A DNA stretch of 64,000 bases from NCBI RefSeq assembly GCF_008042045.1, contig NZ_RDBP01000030.1:1-64000 (forward strand), in the 5' to 3' direction. Below are positions 1 through 7,852 of the stretch, in pieces. Both the position numbers and the translations under genes were made by a program. The notes under the pieces were generated by a model that searched no databases, was not told the DNA's origin, and worked only from the letters and a program-made list of their open reading frames with translations. Position 1 is the first letter of the stretch; each line of letters opens with the position of its first letter. Source of the stretch: Streptomyces sp. T39 (GTDB lineage: Bacteria > Actinomycetota > Actinomycetes > Streptomycetales > Streptomycetaceae).

Positions 1-549
1 CCGCAGACCCGGACCGCGCAGACCCCCTCCGTGCCGCCGCCGCCCCGCGTCCCCGCCGGCCCGGTGCGCGGCGTGATCGCCGCCGTGGGCAGGCCCGTTC
101 ATGCGCCGCCGGCCCCCGCCGCAGCGCACGACCCGCACGCCGCGATCCTGGACGCCGCGCGGGCCGGGCGGCATGCGGAGGCCGCCGCGGCCGCCGCCGC
201 GTGCGAGGGGGATGCGCTGCGCACCCACGGGCCGACCTCCGCGCAGGCGCTCCACTGGCTGGAGGTGCGCGCCGATCTCGCGCGTCTCGCCGGCGATCCG
301 GCGCGCAGTTGCGAGCTGTGGATGACGGTCGCCGACGGCCGGCTCCGCCGGCAGCAGACCACCGACGACCCGGACGTCGAGGGCGCCGTCGACCGCGCGC
401 ACCACCAGTGGGAGCAGATCCGCGACGTGGCGCGGGCCCGTCGACTCGCGCCGCCCCTGGTGCAGTTGCGCCGCCGCGTGCCGGGACGGCAGCGCGGCGC
501 ACTGAAGTTGCTCCAGCACCGGCTGGAGCAACTTCAGCACCTGGGGTGA
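1..549 (+). CDS. C-terminal part of an unidentified helical protein (5' end outside window)
   Basis: The frame is open from the first base of the window and stops with TGA at 547-549, so this is most likely the 3' end of a longer gene. A GTG at 31 exists but has no visible ribosome site. The visible part is Ala/Pro-rich at first, then an alanine-rich helical stretch that reads like one or two TPR-like hairpins (AILDAARAGRHAEAAAAA, then LHWLEVRADLARLAGDPARS), then an Arg-rich tail ending in LKLLQHRLEQLQHLG. Such tails occur in Streptomyces regulators with C-terminal TPR repeats, but nothing here fixes the function. A perfect hairpin (502-537) is embedded in the last codons. Confidence 0.65.
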   Translation, partial: PQTRTAQTPSVPPPPRVPAGPVRGVIAAVGRPVHAPPAPAAAHDPHAAILDAARAGRHAEAAAAAAACEGDALRTHGPTSAQALHWLEVRADLARLAGDPARSCELWMTVADGRLRRQQTTDDPDVEGAVDRAHHQWEQIRDVARARRLAPPLVQLRRRVPGRQRGALKLLQHRLEQLQHLG

Positions 550-634
550 TCCGGCGGCGACGGGCCCGGCGGACCAGGTCCGCTCGTTCGGGTGGGCGGC
601 CTCGGCTTCCGGGGCCCGTCGTCACCGCCTGGCG

Positions 635-1696
635 TCAGGCCGGGCGCTCACGCCCCTTCTCGTCGGGGATGTCGGCCTCGATCATCTCCTTGCGGACACG
701 GCCGGTGACGGTGGTCTCCTCCGTGCGCTCCTCGACGGTGAGCCGGACACGCTCGACGGGCTCGGCGCGGGTCTCGACGACCGCACGCTCCTCGTAGAGC
801 GTGACGTCGTGCTCCGCCTCCGAGATCTCCGGGCCGGAGAGCGCCGAGTCACGGTTGGCCTCGGTGATGGGCTCACGTTCCAGGCGCACCTCGGTGTGGC
901 GCAGCGGCACGCTCTGGCTCTCCTCCTCGGTGACGACGTACTTGCGCAGCCGTGCGTGGCCCACCTCGTGGCGCTCGGTGCCGACGTGCATGTGCTCCTC
1001 GGACCGCGTCATCGCCATGTCCGTGTCGCCGGTGCCGTGCGCGGAGGCCGCCGCGGTGTCGCGCCCGGAGGCCGCCGCGGTGTCGCGTCCGGACGCCGTC
1101 TCGGCGCCGCCCGGCATCGCGGTCGTTCCGGCCACCGTCGTGTCCTTGGCCCGTGCGTGACGCGCCGTGCCGGCCGCCCCCGCGGCTCCGCCGCCGCCCC
1201 GCTTTCCGCGCGCCCCTGCCGCACCGGCGGCACCGGCCGCACCGGCGGCACCGGCCGCGCCTGCGGTGCCCGCGTCGCCGGGAGCGCCCGCGGTGCCCGC
1301 GTCCCCCGCGCCGTCCGTGGCCGAACCGTCCGCCGCCCAGCCCTTGTCGGGCCGGTTGGCATCGCGCCAGGCGGCGTCCCAGTCGAGGCTGTAGTGCTGG
1401 TAGAGCCGCTCCTCCTCCTGCCGGGAGAGGTGTCCGCTCGCATCCACGTCGACGTCGGGCGCGTCCTTGATCTTGTCCTTCGAGTACGGCACCTCCAAGT
1501 GGTCCTCGACCATCGTGGCGTTCTGTATCGGGACGAACGATTCGCCGGTGCCGAGCAGGCCGGTCTGCACGCTGACCCAGTCGGGCTGCCCCGTGGCGTC
1601 GTCGACGAACACGTGCTTGGCGTTGCCGACCTTGTTGCCTTCGGAGTCGAACACCGGGTGGTCCAGCACCTTCGGGATCTGCTCTCGCGTGATCAT
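635..1696 (-). CDS. PRC-barrel and DUF2382 domain protein
   Basis: The 353-aa protein starts with ATG at 1696 behind a GGAAGAGGGAGAG ribosome site. The longer open frame upstream lacks such a site and reads as non-coding. Residues about 1-110 form a PRC-barrel (TREQIPKVLDHPVFDSEGNK, then SVQTGLLG and SFVPIQ). A low-complexity Ala/Gly linker follows, containing runs of GAA and a duplicated SGRDTAAA unit. The C-terminal 110 residues are a DUF2382 (YsnF-like) domain with the typical alternating charge (RSEEHMHVGTERHEVGHARL, then VRLEREPITEANRDSALSGP). Proteins of this build are usually induced by stress in actinobacteria; their biochemical role is unknown. No partner gene is adjacent. Confidence 0.9.
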   Translation of the reverse strand: MITREQIPKVLDHPVFDSEGNKVGNAKHVFVDDATGQPDWVSVQTGLLGTGESFVPIQNATMVEDHLEVPYSKDKIKDAPDVDVDASGHLSRQEEERLYQHYSLDWDAAWRDANRPDKGWAADGSATDGAGDAGTAGAPGDAGTAGAAGAAGAAGAAGAAGARGKRGGGGAAGAAGTARHARAKDTTVAGTTAMPGGAETASGRDTAAASGRDTAAASAHGTGDTDMAMTRSEEHMHVGTERHEVGHARLRKYVVTEEESQSVPLRHTEVRLEREPITEANRDSALSGPEISEAEHDVTLYEERAVVETRAEPVERVRLTVEERTEETTVTGRVRKEMIEADIPDEKGRERPA

Positions 1697-1785
1697 GTCT
1701 CTCCCTCTTCCGTGGAGTCCCTCAGCAAGCGGGTAACCATGACAAAACACCCCAAACGCCATATGCGGCCCCGGCGTTCCCGTGT

Positions 1786-1811
1786 TACGATCCGTTCCGC
1801 AACGGAATGGA
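1786..1811 (+). promoter_or_regulatory. Probable promoter -10 and TetR-type operator for the VOC-TetR pair
   Basis: TACGAT at 1786-1791 fits an actinobacterial -10 box. It runs directly into an inverted repeat at 1791-1811: two 9-base arms around CAA with one mismatch (TCCGTTCCG and CGGAATGGA). It lies 19 bases before the GTG of the VOC gene. The second gene of the pair encodes a TetR repressor, so autoregulation at this site is likely (inference). Confidence 0.5.
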
Positions 1812-1829
1812 ACTTCGGGGAGGGTCATC

Positions 1830-2216
1830 GTGCGCGTCAAGGATTTCGATCATGTGGTGCTCAACGTCGAGGACGTCGAGCGTTCGCTCGCGTTCTACTG
1901 CGGTCCGCTCGGTCTGGAGCCCGTCCGTGTCGAGGAGTGGCGGGCCGGGAAGGTGCCCTTCCCGTCGGTGCGGATAAGCCCCACCGCGATCATCGATCTG
2001 TTCCACCGCCCCCGTGGCACGTCGAACGTCGACCACATCTGCCTGGTCGTCGACCCGCTCGACTGGCAGGAGGTCATCGACTCCGGGCGGTTCACCGTCC
2101 TGGACGGCCCGGTCGGCCGGTTCGGCGCGCGGGGTGACGCCCAGTCGGTCTACGTCGAGGACCCGGACGGCAACACGGTGGAGCTGCGCTGGTACCCGCA
2201 GGACGTCCCGGCATGA
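1830..2216 (+). CDS. VOC (glyoxalase/bleomycin-resistance) family protein
   Basis: The 128-aa protein has the beta-alpha-beta-beta-beta fold signature of the vicinal oxygen chelate superfamily: FDHVVLNVEDVERSLAFYCG at the N-terminus and VYVEDPDGNTVELRWYP at the C-terminus. The metal-ligand positions His (DHVVL), His (VDHICLVV) and Glu (VELRW) are present, so a metal-dependent lyase, isomerase or dioxygenase activity is possible; the substrate cannot be told. GTG at 1830 was chosen because GGGGAGGG precedes it; an upstream ATG in frame has none. The stop overlaps the start of the TetR gene by four bases, so the two are translationally coupled and the enzyme probably acts on the ligand sensed by that repressor. 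Confidence 0.88.
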   Translation: MRVKDFDHVVLNVEDVERSLAFYCGPLGLEPVRVEEWRAGKVPFPSVRISPTAIIDLFHRPRGTSNVDHICLVVDPLDWQEVIDSGRFTVLDGPVGRFGARGDAQSVYVEDPDGNTVELRWYPQDVPA

Positions 2217-2854
2217 GCCACGTCGCGGCCGGCCGCCCCCGGGACCCGGCGATCGACGCCTCGGTGCTGGCCGCGACACTCGACGTCCTCCGCGAGCACG
2301 GGTACGGCGGCTTCACCCTGGAGGCCGTCGCGGCCAGGGCCGGGACCACCAAGCCGACGATCCGGCGCCGCTGGCCGGTCCGGCAGAACCTCGTGATCGA
2401 CGCGCTCGCCGCGGTCCTCGTCGCGCCTCTTGCCCCGGACAACGGCTGTACTCGCTGCGATCTGACCGCCAGCGTGCGTCTGCTCACCGAGGCGCTGGAC
2501 GAGCGCCTGCCGCCGGGTGTGCTCGCCCCGCTGCTCGCGGACTGCTCGCGCGACCCGGAACTGCACCGGCGTCTCGTCGAGACGGTGGTGGAACCGAGCC
2601 GGCAGGCGGCGGTGACGGCCGTGCGCCGCGCGGTCGGCCGGGGCGACCTGCGTGCGGACGTCGACCCGGACATGCTGGTGGACCTGCTCGCGTCCGCGGT
2701 CTATCAGCGGGCGTTGCTCGGCGGCGGCGCGCAACGGCCCGTCCCGGCGCAGCCGTTGGCCGACCTGCTGCTGCGGGGGGCAGCCGTCGACTTCGACCGG
2801 CTGGTCCGCATCAGCGAGTTGCCTCCCGAGGAGCGGCACGCCCACCGGCACTGA
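2213..2854 (+). CDS. TetR family transcriptional repressor
   Basis: The 213-aa protein has the N-terminal TetR helix-turn-helix: GRPRDPAIDASVLAATLDVL, FTLEAVAARAGTTKPTIRRR and WPVRQNLVIDALA. The C-terminal half is helical and resembles the TetR_C ligand domains common in Streptomyces (SRQAAVTAVRRAVGRGDLRA followed by DMLVDLLASAVYQRALLG). ATG at 2213 lies inside the stop of the VOC gene (ATGA overlap). The imperfect inverted repeat at 1791-1811 is the likely binding site. The ligand is unknown. Confidence 0.92.
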   Translation: MSHVAAGRPRDPAIDASVLAATLDVLREHGYGGFTLEAVAARAGTTKPTIRRRWPVRQNLVIDALAAVLVAPLAPDNGCTRCDLTASVRLLTEALDERLPPGVLAPLLADCSRDPELHRRLVETVVEPSRQAAVTAVRRAVGRGDLRADVDPDMLVDLLASAVYQRALLGGGAQRPVPAQPLADLLLRGAAVDFDRLVRISELPPEERHAHRH

Positions 2855-2888
2855 CACGGCCCGTCCCGGGCGTATCCGCCCCCGATCA

Positions 2889-2931
2889 CTGTCCGTATTC
2901 GACAGATATGCGAAGAATGCACGGCCGTGCA
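2889..2931. promoter_or_regulatory. Two short palindromes upstream of the small hydrophilic gene
   Basis: CTGTC and GACAG flank seven bases at 2889-2905, and TGCACGGCCGTGCA at 2918-2931 is a perfect 14-base palindrome. Both lie in the 117-base gap between the TetR gene and the 63-aa gene, where base composition is more AT-rich than the surroundings. They may be regulator sites or leader structure of the downstream gene; I see no convincing -35/-10 pair. Confidence 0.3.
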
Positions 2932-2971
2932 AGGCTGATCCCGCCCCTACCCCACCTCGAAGGAGAGACTG

Positions 2972-3163
2972 ATGGGTATCAAGGACCAGTTCCAGGACAA
3001 GGCCGAGCAGCTCAAGCAGGAAGCGCAGAAGCGCAGGGGCGACGCCCCGGAGCGCGGCCGCCAGGACCGGGAGAACGACCGGCAGGAGCAGGAGCGCGGA
3101 CGTCAGGAGCGTGAGCCGCGCCAGCAGATGCTGGACGAGGACCAGGTCCGCCACCAGAACTGA
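2972..3163 (+). CDS. Small, highly charged hydrophilic protein
   Basis: The 63-aa protein begins MGIKDQFQDKAEQLKQEAQK and continues as an almost uninterrupted run of Arg, Glu, Gln and Asp with five RQ(E/D) repeats. No hydrophobic segment or cysteine is present; it is likely helical or disordered. The amphipathic N-terminus recalls CsbD-like stress proteins, but the CsbD motif itself is absent, so I call it hypothetical. A strong GAAGGAGAG ribosome site precedes the ATG, and a perfect terminator follows, so it is probably a single-gene transcript. Confidence 0.8.
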   Translation: MGIKDQFQDKAEQLKQEAQKRRGDAPERGRQDRENDRQEQERGRQEREPRQQMLDEDQVRHQN

Positions 3164-3185
3164 TCCCGCTGCGCGAAGACCTGGA

Positions 3186-3214
3186 GGGGCGCACCCGTCA
3201 CGGGTGCGCCCCTT
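3186..3214 (+). terminator. Rho-independent terminator after the small hydrophilic gene
   Basis: A perfect 12-bp stem (GGGGCGCACCCG with CGGGTGCGCCCC, loop TCA) is followed by TTT, 22 bases after the stop codon. Confidence 0.85.
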
Positions 3215-3385
3215 TCCCGTCCCCGACGCCCCTCCGCGCCGAGCGGACGGAGTCACCCGTTCCCCCGCGCCGGCGTGCCGGCGAGGCCCGGCCGGACTTC
3301 ACTGTGTGCGTCCCCTCCGTCCCGCCCGCACGGCCCCAGCCCATCCACCGCTTCGCCTGCCGGAGCCCGACGTCCCGGAGCCCCG

Positions 3386-5644
3386 ATGTCGTCAACGGCG
3401 TCCGCCCCGACCGAGCGGCCCGGAGCGCCGCGCCCCGGGGGAGCACTGCGGAGTGTCGGTGAATGGTGCGCCCGCCACTTCGTCGTCGTCCTCGTGCTGT
3501 GGGTCGCCGCCGTCATCGGCGCGCAGGCGCTCGACCGTGTCTGGGGCGGCGACTACTCGGACAACTTCGCCCTCCCCGGCACCCAGTCGCAGGACGGCCT
3601 CGACGTCCTCCAGGCCCATGAACCGTCCGCCGGCGGGTACGGCTCGCAGATCGTGCTGCACGACCCGGACAAACCGCTGACCGACGTCTCGGACCAGATC
3701 TCGACCACGGTCGCCGACCTCCAGAAGCTGCCGCACGTGCTGTCCGCGCAGAATCCGCTGCCGCCGCCCGGCACACCGCCCCCGTCCTCCGGCACCGCCG
3801 ACGTCGGCCCGCTCTCCACCGACGGGAAGACCGCCTACATCACGATCCGGTTCGATCAGCAGCCCTCCGTCCTCGGCTCCTCCTACCTCGGGGGCATCGA
3901 CGACTCCGTCGAGCCGCTGCGCTCCGCCGGCGTCACCGTGGAGTACGGCGGGTCCCTCGGCGAACTGGCCCGGCCCGAGGCCGACGACCGCACCAGCGAG
4001 GCCATCGGCTTCGCCGTGGCGATCGTCGTCCTGCTGATCGGCTTCGGCAGTGTGGTCGCCGCCGTCCTTCCGCTGGTGACCGCCCTGCTCGCGGTGGTCT
4101 GCGGCCTCGGGCTGCTCGGTCTGCTCGCCGCGGCGACCACGTTCGCCACCGTCTCGCCCACCCTGGCCACCATGATCGGCCTCGGCGTCGGCATCGACTA
4201 CGCCCTGTTCCTGATCACCCGCCACCGGCAGAACCTGATGGACGGACAGGATCCGGTCGCGGCCGCCGGACGGGCCGCGGCGACCAGCGGGCACGCCGTC
4301 CTGGTCTCGGGGTGCACCGTCGTGATCGCCCTCTCCGGGCTCTGGGTCTCGGGCATCTCGTTCATCGGCAAACTCGGTCTGGCCGCCGCCGTCACCGTGG
4401 TCACCGCCGTGCTCGGCGCCCTGACCCTCGTCCCCGCGATGCTCGGCCTGATCGGCCGCCGCATCGACCGGCTGCACGTGCGCAGACCGGTGGCCGAGAC
4501 GGAGACCTCGCCCGGTGAGGAGGTCCAGGGCACCTGGCACCGCTACGCCCAGCGGGTCGAACGGCGGCCCTGGTGGTTCCTGGGCGGCGGGGTGGCCGTC
4601 CTGGCCGTGCTCGCCATCCCGTTGTTCTCCATCCAGCTCGGCCACATCGGCGACGGCGCCGACCCCGAGTCCTTCACCGACCGCCGCGCCTACGACCTGA
4701 TGTCCTCGGCCTTCGGACCGGGGTCGAACGGCCCGCTGACGCTGGTGGTCGACCAGACCTCGGTGCCCCAGTCGGACCGCTCGGCACTCGCCGGCCAGGT
4801 GCAGGACGCACTGAAGAGCGTCCCGGACGCCGCCGTCATCACTCCGCCCGAGGCGACGTCCGACGGCGACGTCCTCATCGCCACCGCGTACTCCGTGGCA
4901 CCTCCGCAGGACGAGCGCACGACACGGCTCACCGACCACCTCGCGGACGACGTGCTGCCCGGCGCCGTGGCCGGCACCGACGCCACCACCTACGTCACCG
5001 GCACGACGGCCGCCCAGGTGGACTTCCTCGACATCGTCTCCTCCCGGCTGCCGCTGATCATCGCCGTCGTCGTGGGGCTGGCCTTCCTGGTGATCCTCGC
5101 GGTCTTCCGCGGAGTGCTCGTCGCCGTCAAGGCCGCCGTCCTCAACGTGCTGTCGATCGCCGCGTCCTACGGCGTCGTGGTCGCCGTCTTCCAGTGGGGC
5201 TGGGGCGGCCCCGCGCTCGGCGTCTCCGGCGACGTGCCCATCGAGAGCTATGTGCCGATGATGATGTTCGCCATCGTGTTCGGGCTCAGCATGGACTACG
5301 AGATCTTCCTGCTGTCCCGGGTCCACGAGGCATGGGTGCGCACCGGGGACGCCAGGGCCGGTGTCGCCCACGCGCTGGAGATCACCGCCCGGGTCATCAC
5401 CTGCGCCGCGCTGATCATGGTGAGCGTCTTCGCCGCGTTCGTCCTCAGCGACAACATCGTCGTCAAGATGCTCGGCCTCGGTCTCGCCGCCAGCGTGCTC
5501 ATCGACGCCACCGTGGTCCGGCTCCTGCTCGTCCCGGCCGCCATGACCCTGATGGGCAAGGCGGCATGGTGGACGCCGAAGTGGCTCGACCGGCTGCTGC
5601 CCCACATCGACCCCGAGGGCCCTTCGGACACCGGGGCACGCTGA
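3386..5644 (+). CDS. MMPL family (RND-type) membrane transporter
   Basis: The 752-aa protein has the two-fold MMPL architecture: a first helix ([20 protein letters not shown]), a large extracellular loop, five helices, a second extracellular loop and a second bundle ending near residue 735. The characteristic TM4 motif [18 protein letters not shown] is present, and its counterpart in the second half is [19 protein letters not shown]. The family exports lipids, siderophores or drugs with proton-motive force. ATG at 3386 was chosen over an upstream in-frame start because the hydrophobic N-terminus follows closely and CCGGAG precedes it. There is no regulator next to it; the TetR at 2213 is separated by a terminator. 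Substrate unknown. Confidence 0.92.
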   Translation: MSSTASAPTERPGAPRPGGALRSVGEWCARHFVVVLVLWVAAVIGAQALDRVWGGDYSDNFALPGTQSQDGLDVLQAHEPSAGGYGSQIVLHDPDKPLTDVSDQISTTVADLQKLPHVLSAQNPLPPPGTPPPSSGTADVGPLSTDGKTAYITIRFDQQPSVLGSSYLGGIDDSVEPLRSAGVTVEYGGSLGELARPEADDRTSEAIGFAVAIVVLLIGFGSVVAAVLPLVTALLAVVCGLGLLGLLAAATTFATVSPTLATMIGLGVGIDYALFLITRHRQNLMDGQDPVAAAGRAAATSGHAVLVSGCTVVIALSGLWVSGISFIGKLGLAAAVTVVTAVLGALTLVPAMLGLIGRRIDRLHVRRPVAETETSPGEEVQGTWHRYAQRVERRPWWFLGGGVAVLAVLAIPLFSIQLGHIGDGADPESFTDRRAYDLMSSAFGPGSNGPLTLVVDQTSVPQSDRSALAGQVQDALKSVPDAAVITPPEATSDGDVLIATAYSVAPPQDERTTRLTDHLADDVLPGAVAGTDATTYVTGTTAAQVDFLDIVSSRLPLIIAVVVGLAFLVILAVFRGVLVAVKAAVLNVLSIAASYGVVVAVFQWGWGGPALGVSGDVPIESYVPMMMFAIVFGLSMDYEIFLLSRVHEAWVRTGDARAGVAHALEITARVITCAALIMVSVFAAFVLSDNIVVKMLGLGLAASVLIDATVVRLLLVPAAMTLMGKAAWWTPKWLDRLLPHIDPEGPSDTGAR

Positions 5645-5752
5645 GCGACCCGCTCCCGCAGCGCGCGCCCGTCCCGCCACATACCGGCGGCCACAGGGGG
5701 TAACCGCACCCCTGTCGTGGACACAGCACAGCGGGACGAAGTGGGGGCAGTC

Positions 5753-6301
5753 ATGGGGCGCTCGGGAGCGAACACCGGCAAGGACTCGTCAGCGGTCGAA
5801 GGGCCACCGGGCGACGCCGCCCCCGCGGGGCCGTGGTTCCGGGCCGCCGCCGTGCTGCTGGCGTTCGCCGGCACGGTGGCGTTCAGTCTGGTGCTCGCCC
5901 GGCTGACCCTGGAGCCGTCGGCCGCCTCCGAGCACCTCACGCACAGCAACCTCCAGCCCGGTGACTCGATCCGCGCCTATCTCTCGCAGCCCGCGCTGAA
6001 GGACACCGTCAAGCAGCTCGGCGGCAACATCGCCCTGGGCGTGCCGTTCGGGGTCCTGCTCCCGGTCCTCGCGCCCCGCGCCCGCGGCCTGGTCCGGGTG
6101 GCGGTGCTGACCGCCCTCGTGATGGTCTGCGTCGAACTGGTCCAGGGCTCGGTGATCACCGGTCGCGCGTTCGACATCGACGACGTCATCCTCAACACCA
6201 GCGGCGCGCTGATCGGCTATCTGCTGCTGGGCCGCCGGCTGGGCCGCGCGGTGCACCCGCGCCGGACCCACTGGTGGCACCGCTGGACCCGGCGGGCCTG
6301 A
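5753..6301 (+). CDS. VanZ-like membrane protein
   Basis: The 182-aa protein has a leading helix (AAAVLLAFAGTVAFSLVLAR) and then the VanZ core: NIALGVPFGVLLPVLAP, VRVAVLTALVMVCVELVQGS and the signature FDIDDVILNTSGALIGYLLL. VanZ-like proteins confer low-level teicoplanin resistance in enterococci; in Streptomyces most homologues have no known role. ATG at 5753 follows GGGGG by six bases; a GTG at 5717 is the alternative. The C-terminus is Arg/Trp-rich. Convergent with the sortase gene. Confidence 0.88.
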   Translation: MGRSGANTGKDSSAVEGPPGDAAPAGPWFRAAAVLLAFAGTVAFSLVLARLTLEPSAASEHLTHSNLQPGDSIRAYLSQPALKDTVKQLGGNIALGVPFGVLLPVLAPRARGLVRVAVLTALVMVCVELVQGSVITGRAFDIDDVILNTSGALIGYLLLGRRLGRAVHPRRTHWWHRWTRRA

Positions 6302-6320
6302 CGGGCCGCCCCGGCGGCCG

Positions 6321-7037
6321 TCACGGCTCGCGCAGCACACCGATCTTGTCGATCCGGTGCTCCGGGTTGCCCCGGTCGTCGCGCCAGTGATTGCCCGCCG
6401 CGTCGTCCTCGGGGGTGGCGCACGTCGAGATCGTGATCATGGCCCGGGTCGGCTCGCGGCCCGGGTGCCCGGGCACCGCCGCGCGCTGCTCGGCCAGCGA
6501 GCGCTCCGAACGGAACGAGGTCTGCCGCGTCCCGGTGATCTCGTACTCGAAGACCTCGCCGCCGAGGGTGACCCGCACGACGTCGCCCTCGTCGAGCGCC
6601 GGCAGATCGCGCAGCGGCCCGCCGGCGGACAGCCGGTGGGCGGTGACCAGGTAGTTCCCCACCTCGCCGGGGCCGACGCCGCCGTTCTCGCCGTACGGGG
6701 ACGCGCCGAGCCCGCGGTTCTGGATCCGGGTGCCGGGCCAGTCGTCCGTCGTCCCCTTGTACGGCACGACCTCCAGGGCCTCCAGTCCGATCTCCGGGAT
6801 GGACAGCAGCGCCGCCCGTGTCCGGGGGTCGGGGGCGGGGGAGGGCTCGGCCTGCGCCGGCCGGCCGGCCGGTCCGCTCGCCGCGGTGAGCGGCCGCTCG
6901 GCGGCCGTGGCCGCGGTACGCGGGGAGGACGCGGCCGGGGCGGGGGACCGCTCGGCGGCGGGCGCGCCGGCGCAGGCGGCCAGCGGCAGCAGCAAGGCGC
7001 CCGCGAGGGCGGCGGGAAGGATGCGCAGTGCAGTCAT
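6321..7037 (-). CDS. Class E-like sortase with a lipobox
   Basis: The 238-aa protein has the sortase catalytic triad: His in YLVTAHRLSAGG, Cys in ITISTCATPEDD and Arg in GNPEHRIDKIGVL. Sortases cleave an LPXTG- or LAXTG-like signal and attach the protein to peptidoglycan. The N-terminus, MTALRILPAALAGALLLPLA followed by ACAG, ends in a lipobox (L-A-A-C), which is unusual because sortases are normally held by an uncleaved helix. A disordered Pro/Ala linker follows. Start chosen at 7037 because the signal peptide begins there; the longer frame upstream looks non-coding. No sorting-signal protein is seen nearby. Confidence 0.85.
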   Translation of the reverse strand: MTALRILPAALAGALLLPLAACAGAPAAERSPAPAASSPRTAATAAERPLTAASGPAGRPAQAEPSPAPDPRTRAALLSIPEIGLEALEVVPYKGTTDDWPGTRIQNRGLGASPYGENGGVGPGEVGNYLVTAHRLSAGGPLRDLPALDEGDVVRVTLGGEVFEYEITGTRQTSFRSERSLAEQRAAVPGHPGREPTRAMITISTCATPEDDAAGNHWRDDRGNPEHRIDKIGVLREP

Positions 7038-7291
7038 GGGCGTTCCGGATCGGGGCCGGGGACGGTGGCGGCACCCCGCGCCGGGGCGGGTGACCGGGTC
7101 TCGCTCAGATGTTCCATCGTATCGGACATCGCGGACATCCGGTTGTCCCTCCATCGGGGGAAGGCCGCCGGGTCGGCGTCGCGCGGGCGCCGGGCGTGCC
7201 ACGATGACGATCATGCCCGGGGCGGCCCGGGGGCTCCTCCGGTGTGCCTGTCCGTCGCCCGTACGCCTGTGACAGAGAGCGAGCCCGGCCC

Positions 7292-7831
7292 GTGCAGTGC
7301 CGCCGATCCGCCGCCCCCGTACTCGCCGCTCTGCTCGGCGTCATCGCGCTGCTCGGCGGCTGCACGTCACGCGAGCCGGTTCCCGCCGGGAGCGCGGCGG
7401 CCCTGCTGACGGTGCCGGGCGCGGGCGCCGGCGGACGGAGCACGGCGGACGAGTACGCCCGCCGCGTCGTGACCCTCGTCAACGCCCACCGCGAGCAGGC
7501 GGGCTGCGAGCCGCTGCGGGTCGACGACCGGCTGGCCGCCGCGGCCCGCGCGCACGCCGGCGACATGGCGTCCCGCGGCTACTACGAGCACAGGAGCCCC
7601 GAGGGCCGCGACGGAGGAGACCGCATCACCGCCGCCGGGTACCGCTGGAGCCGCTGGGCGGAGAACATCCACAAGGGCCCCGACGGGCCCGAGGCCGCCG
7701 TCACGGGCTGGCTGGCGAGCCCCACCCATGAACGGATCGTCGCCGACTGCGCGTTGAAGGACACCGGCGTCGGCGTCAGCCTGGAGCCGGGCGGCCCGTG
7801 GTGGGTGCAGGACTTCGCCACGAGCGGCTGA
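7292..7831 (+). CDS. CAP (SCP-like) domain lipoprotein
   Basis: The 179-aa protein has a signal peptide with lipobox (VLAALLGVIALLGGCTS) and a CAP/SCP domain: VVTLVNAHREQAGCEPLRVD, LAAAARAHAGDMASRGYYEH, WAENIHKGPDGPEAAVTGWL and HERIVADCALKDTGVGV. The CAP histidines (AHAGDM and PTHERI) and Glu (AENI) are kept. Bacterial CAP proteins are extracellular with largely unknown roles. GTG at 7292 is preferred because it places the signal peptide directly at the N-terminus; a GTG at 7244 in the same frame is possible. Divergent from the sortase gene. Confidence 0.87.
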   Translation: MQCRRSAAPVLAALLGVIALLGGCTSREPVPAGSAAALLTVPGAGAGGRSTADEYARRVVTLVNAHREQAGCEPLRVDDRLAAAARAHAGDMASRGYYEHRSPEGRDGGDRITAAGYRWSRWAENIHKGPDGPEAAVTGWLASPTHERIVADCALKDTGVGVSLEPGGPWWVQDFATSG

Positions 7832-7852
7832 CCGCGCGGCCCTCCCGTGCCG

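Noticed and set aside
3392-5680. Antisense frame opposite the MMPL gene
   Set aside because: Composition is Gly/Asp/His-rich and repetitive, typical of a reverse shadow of a membrane protein gene.
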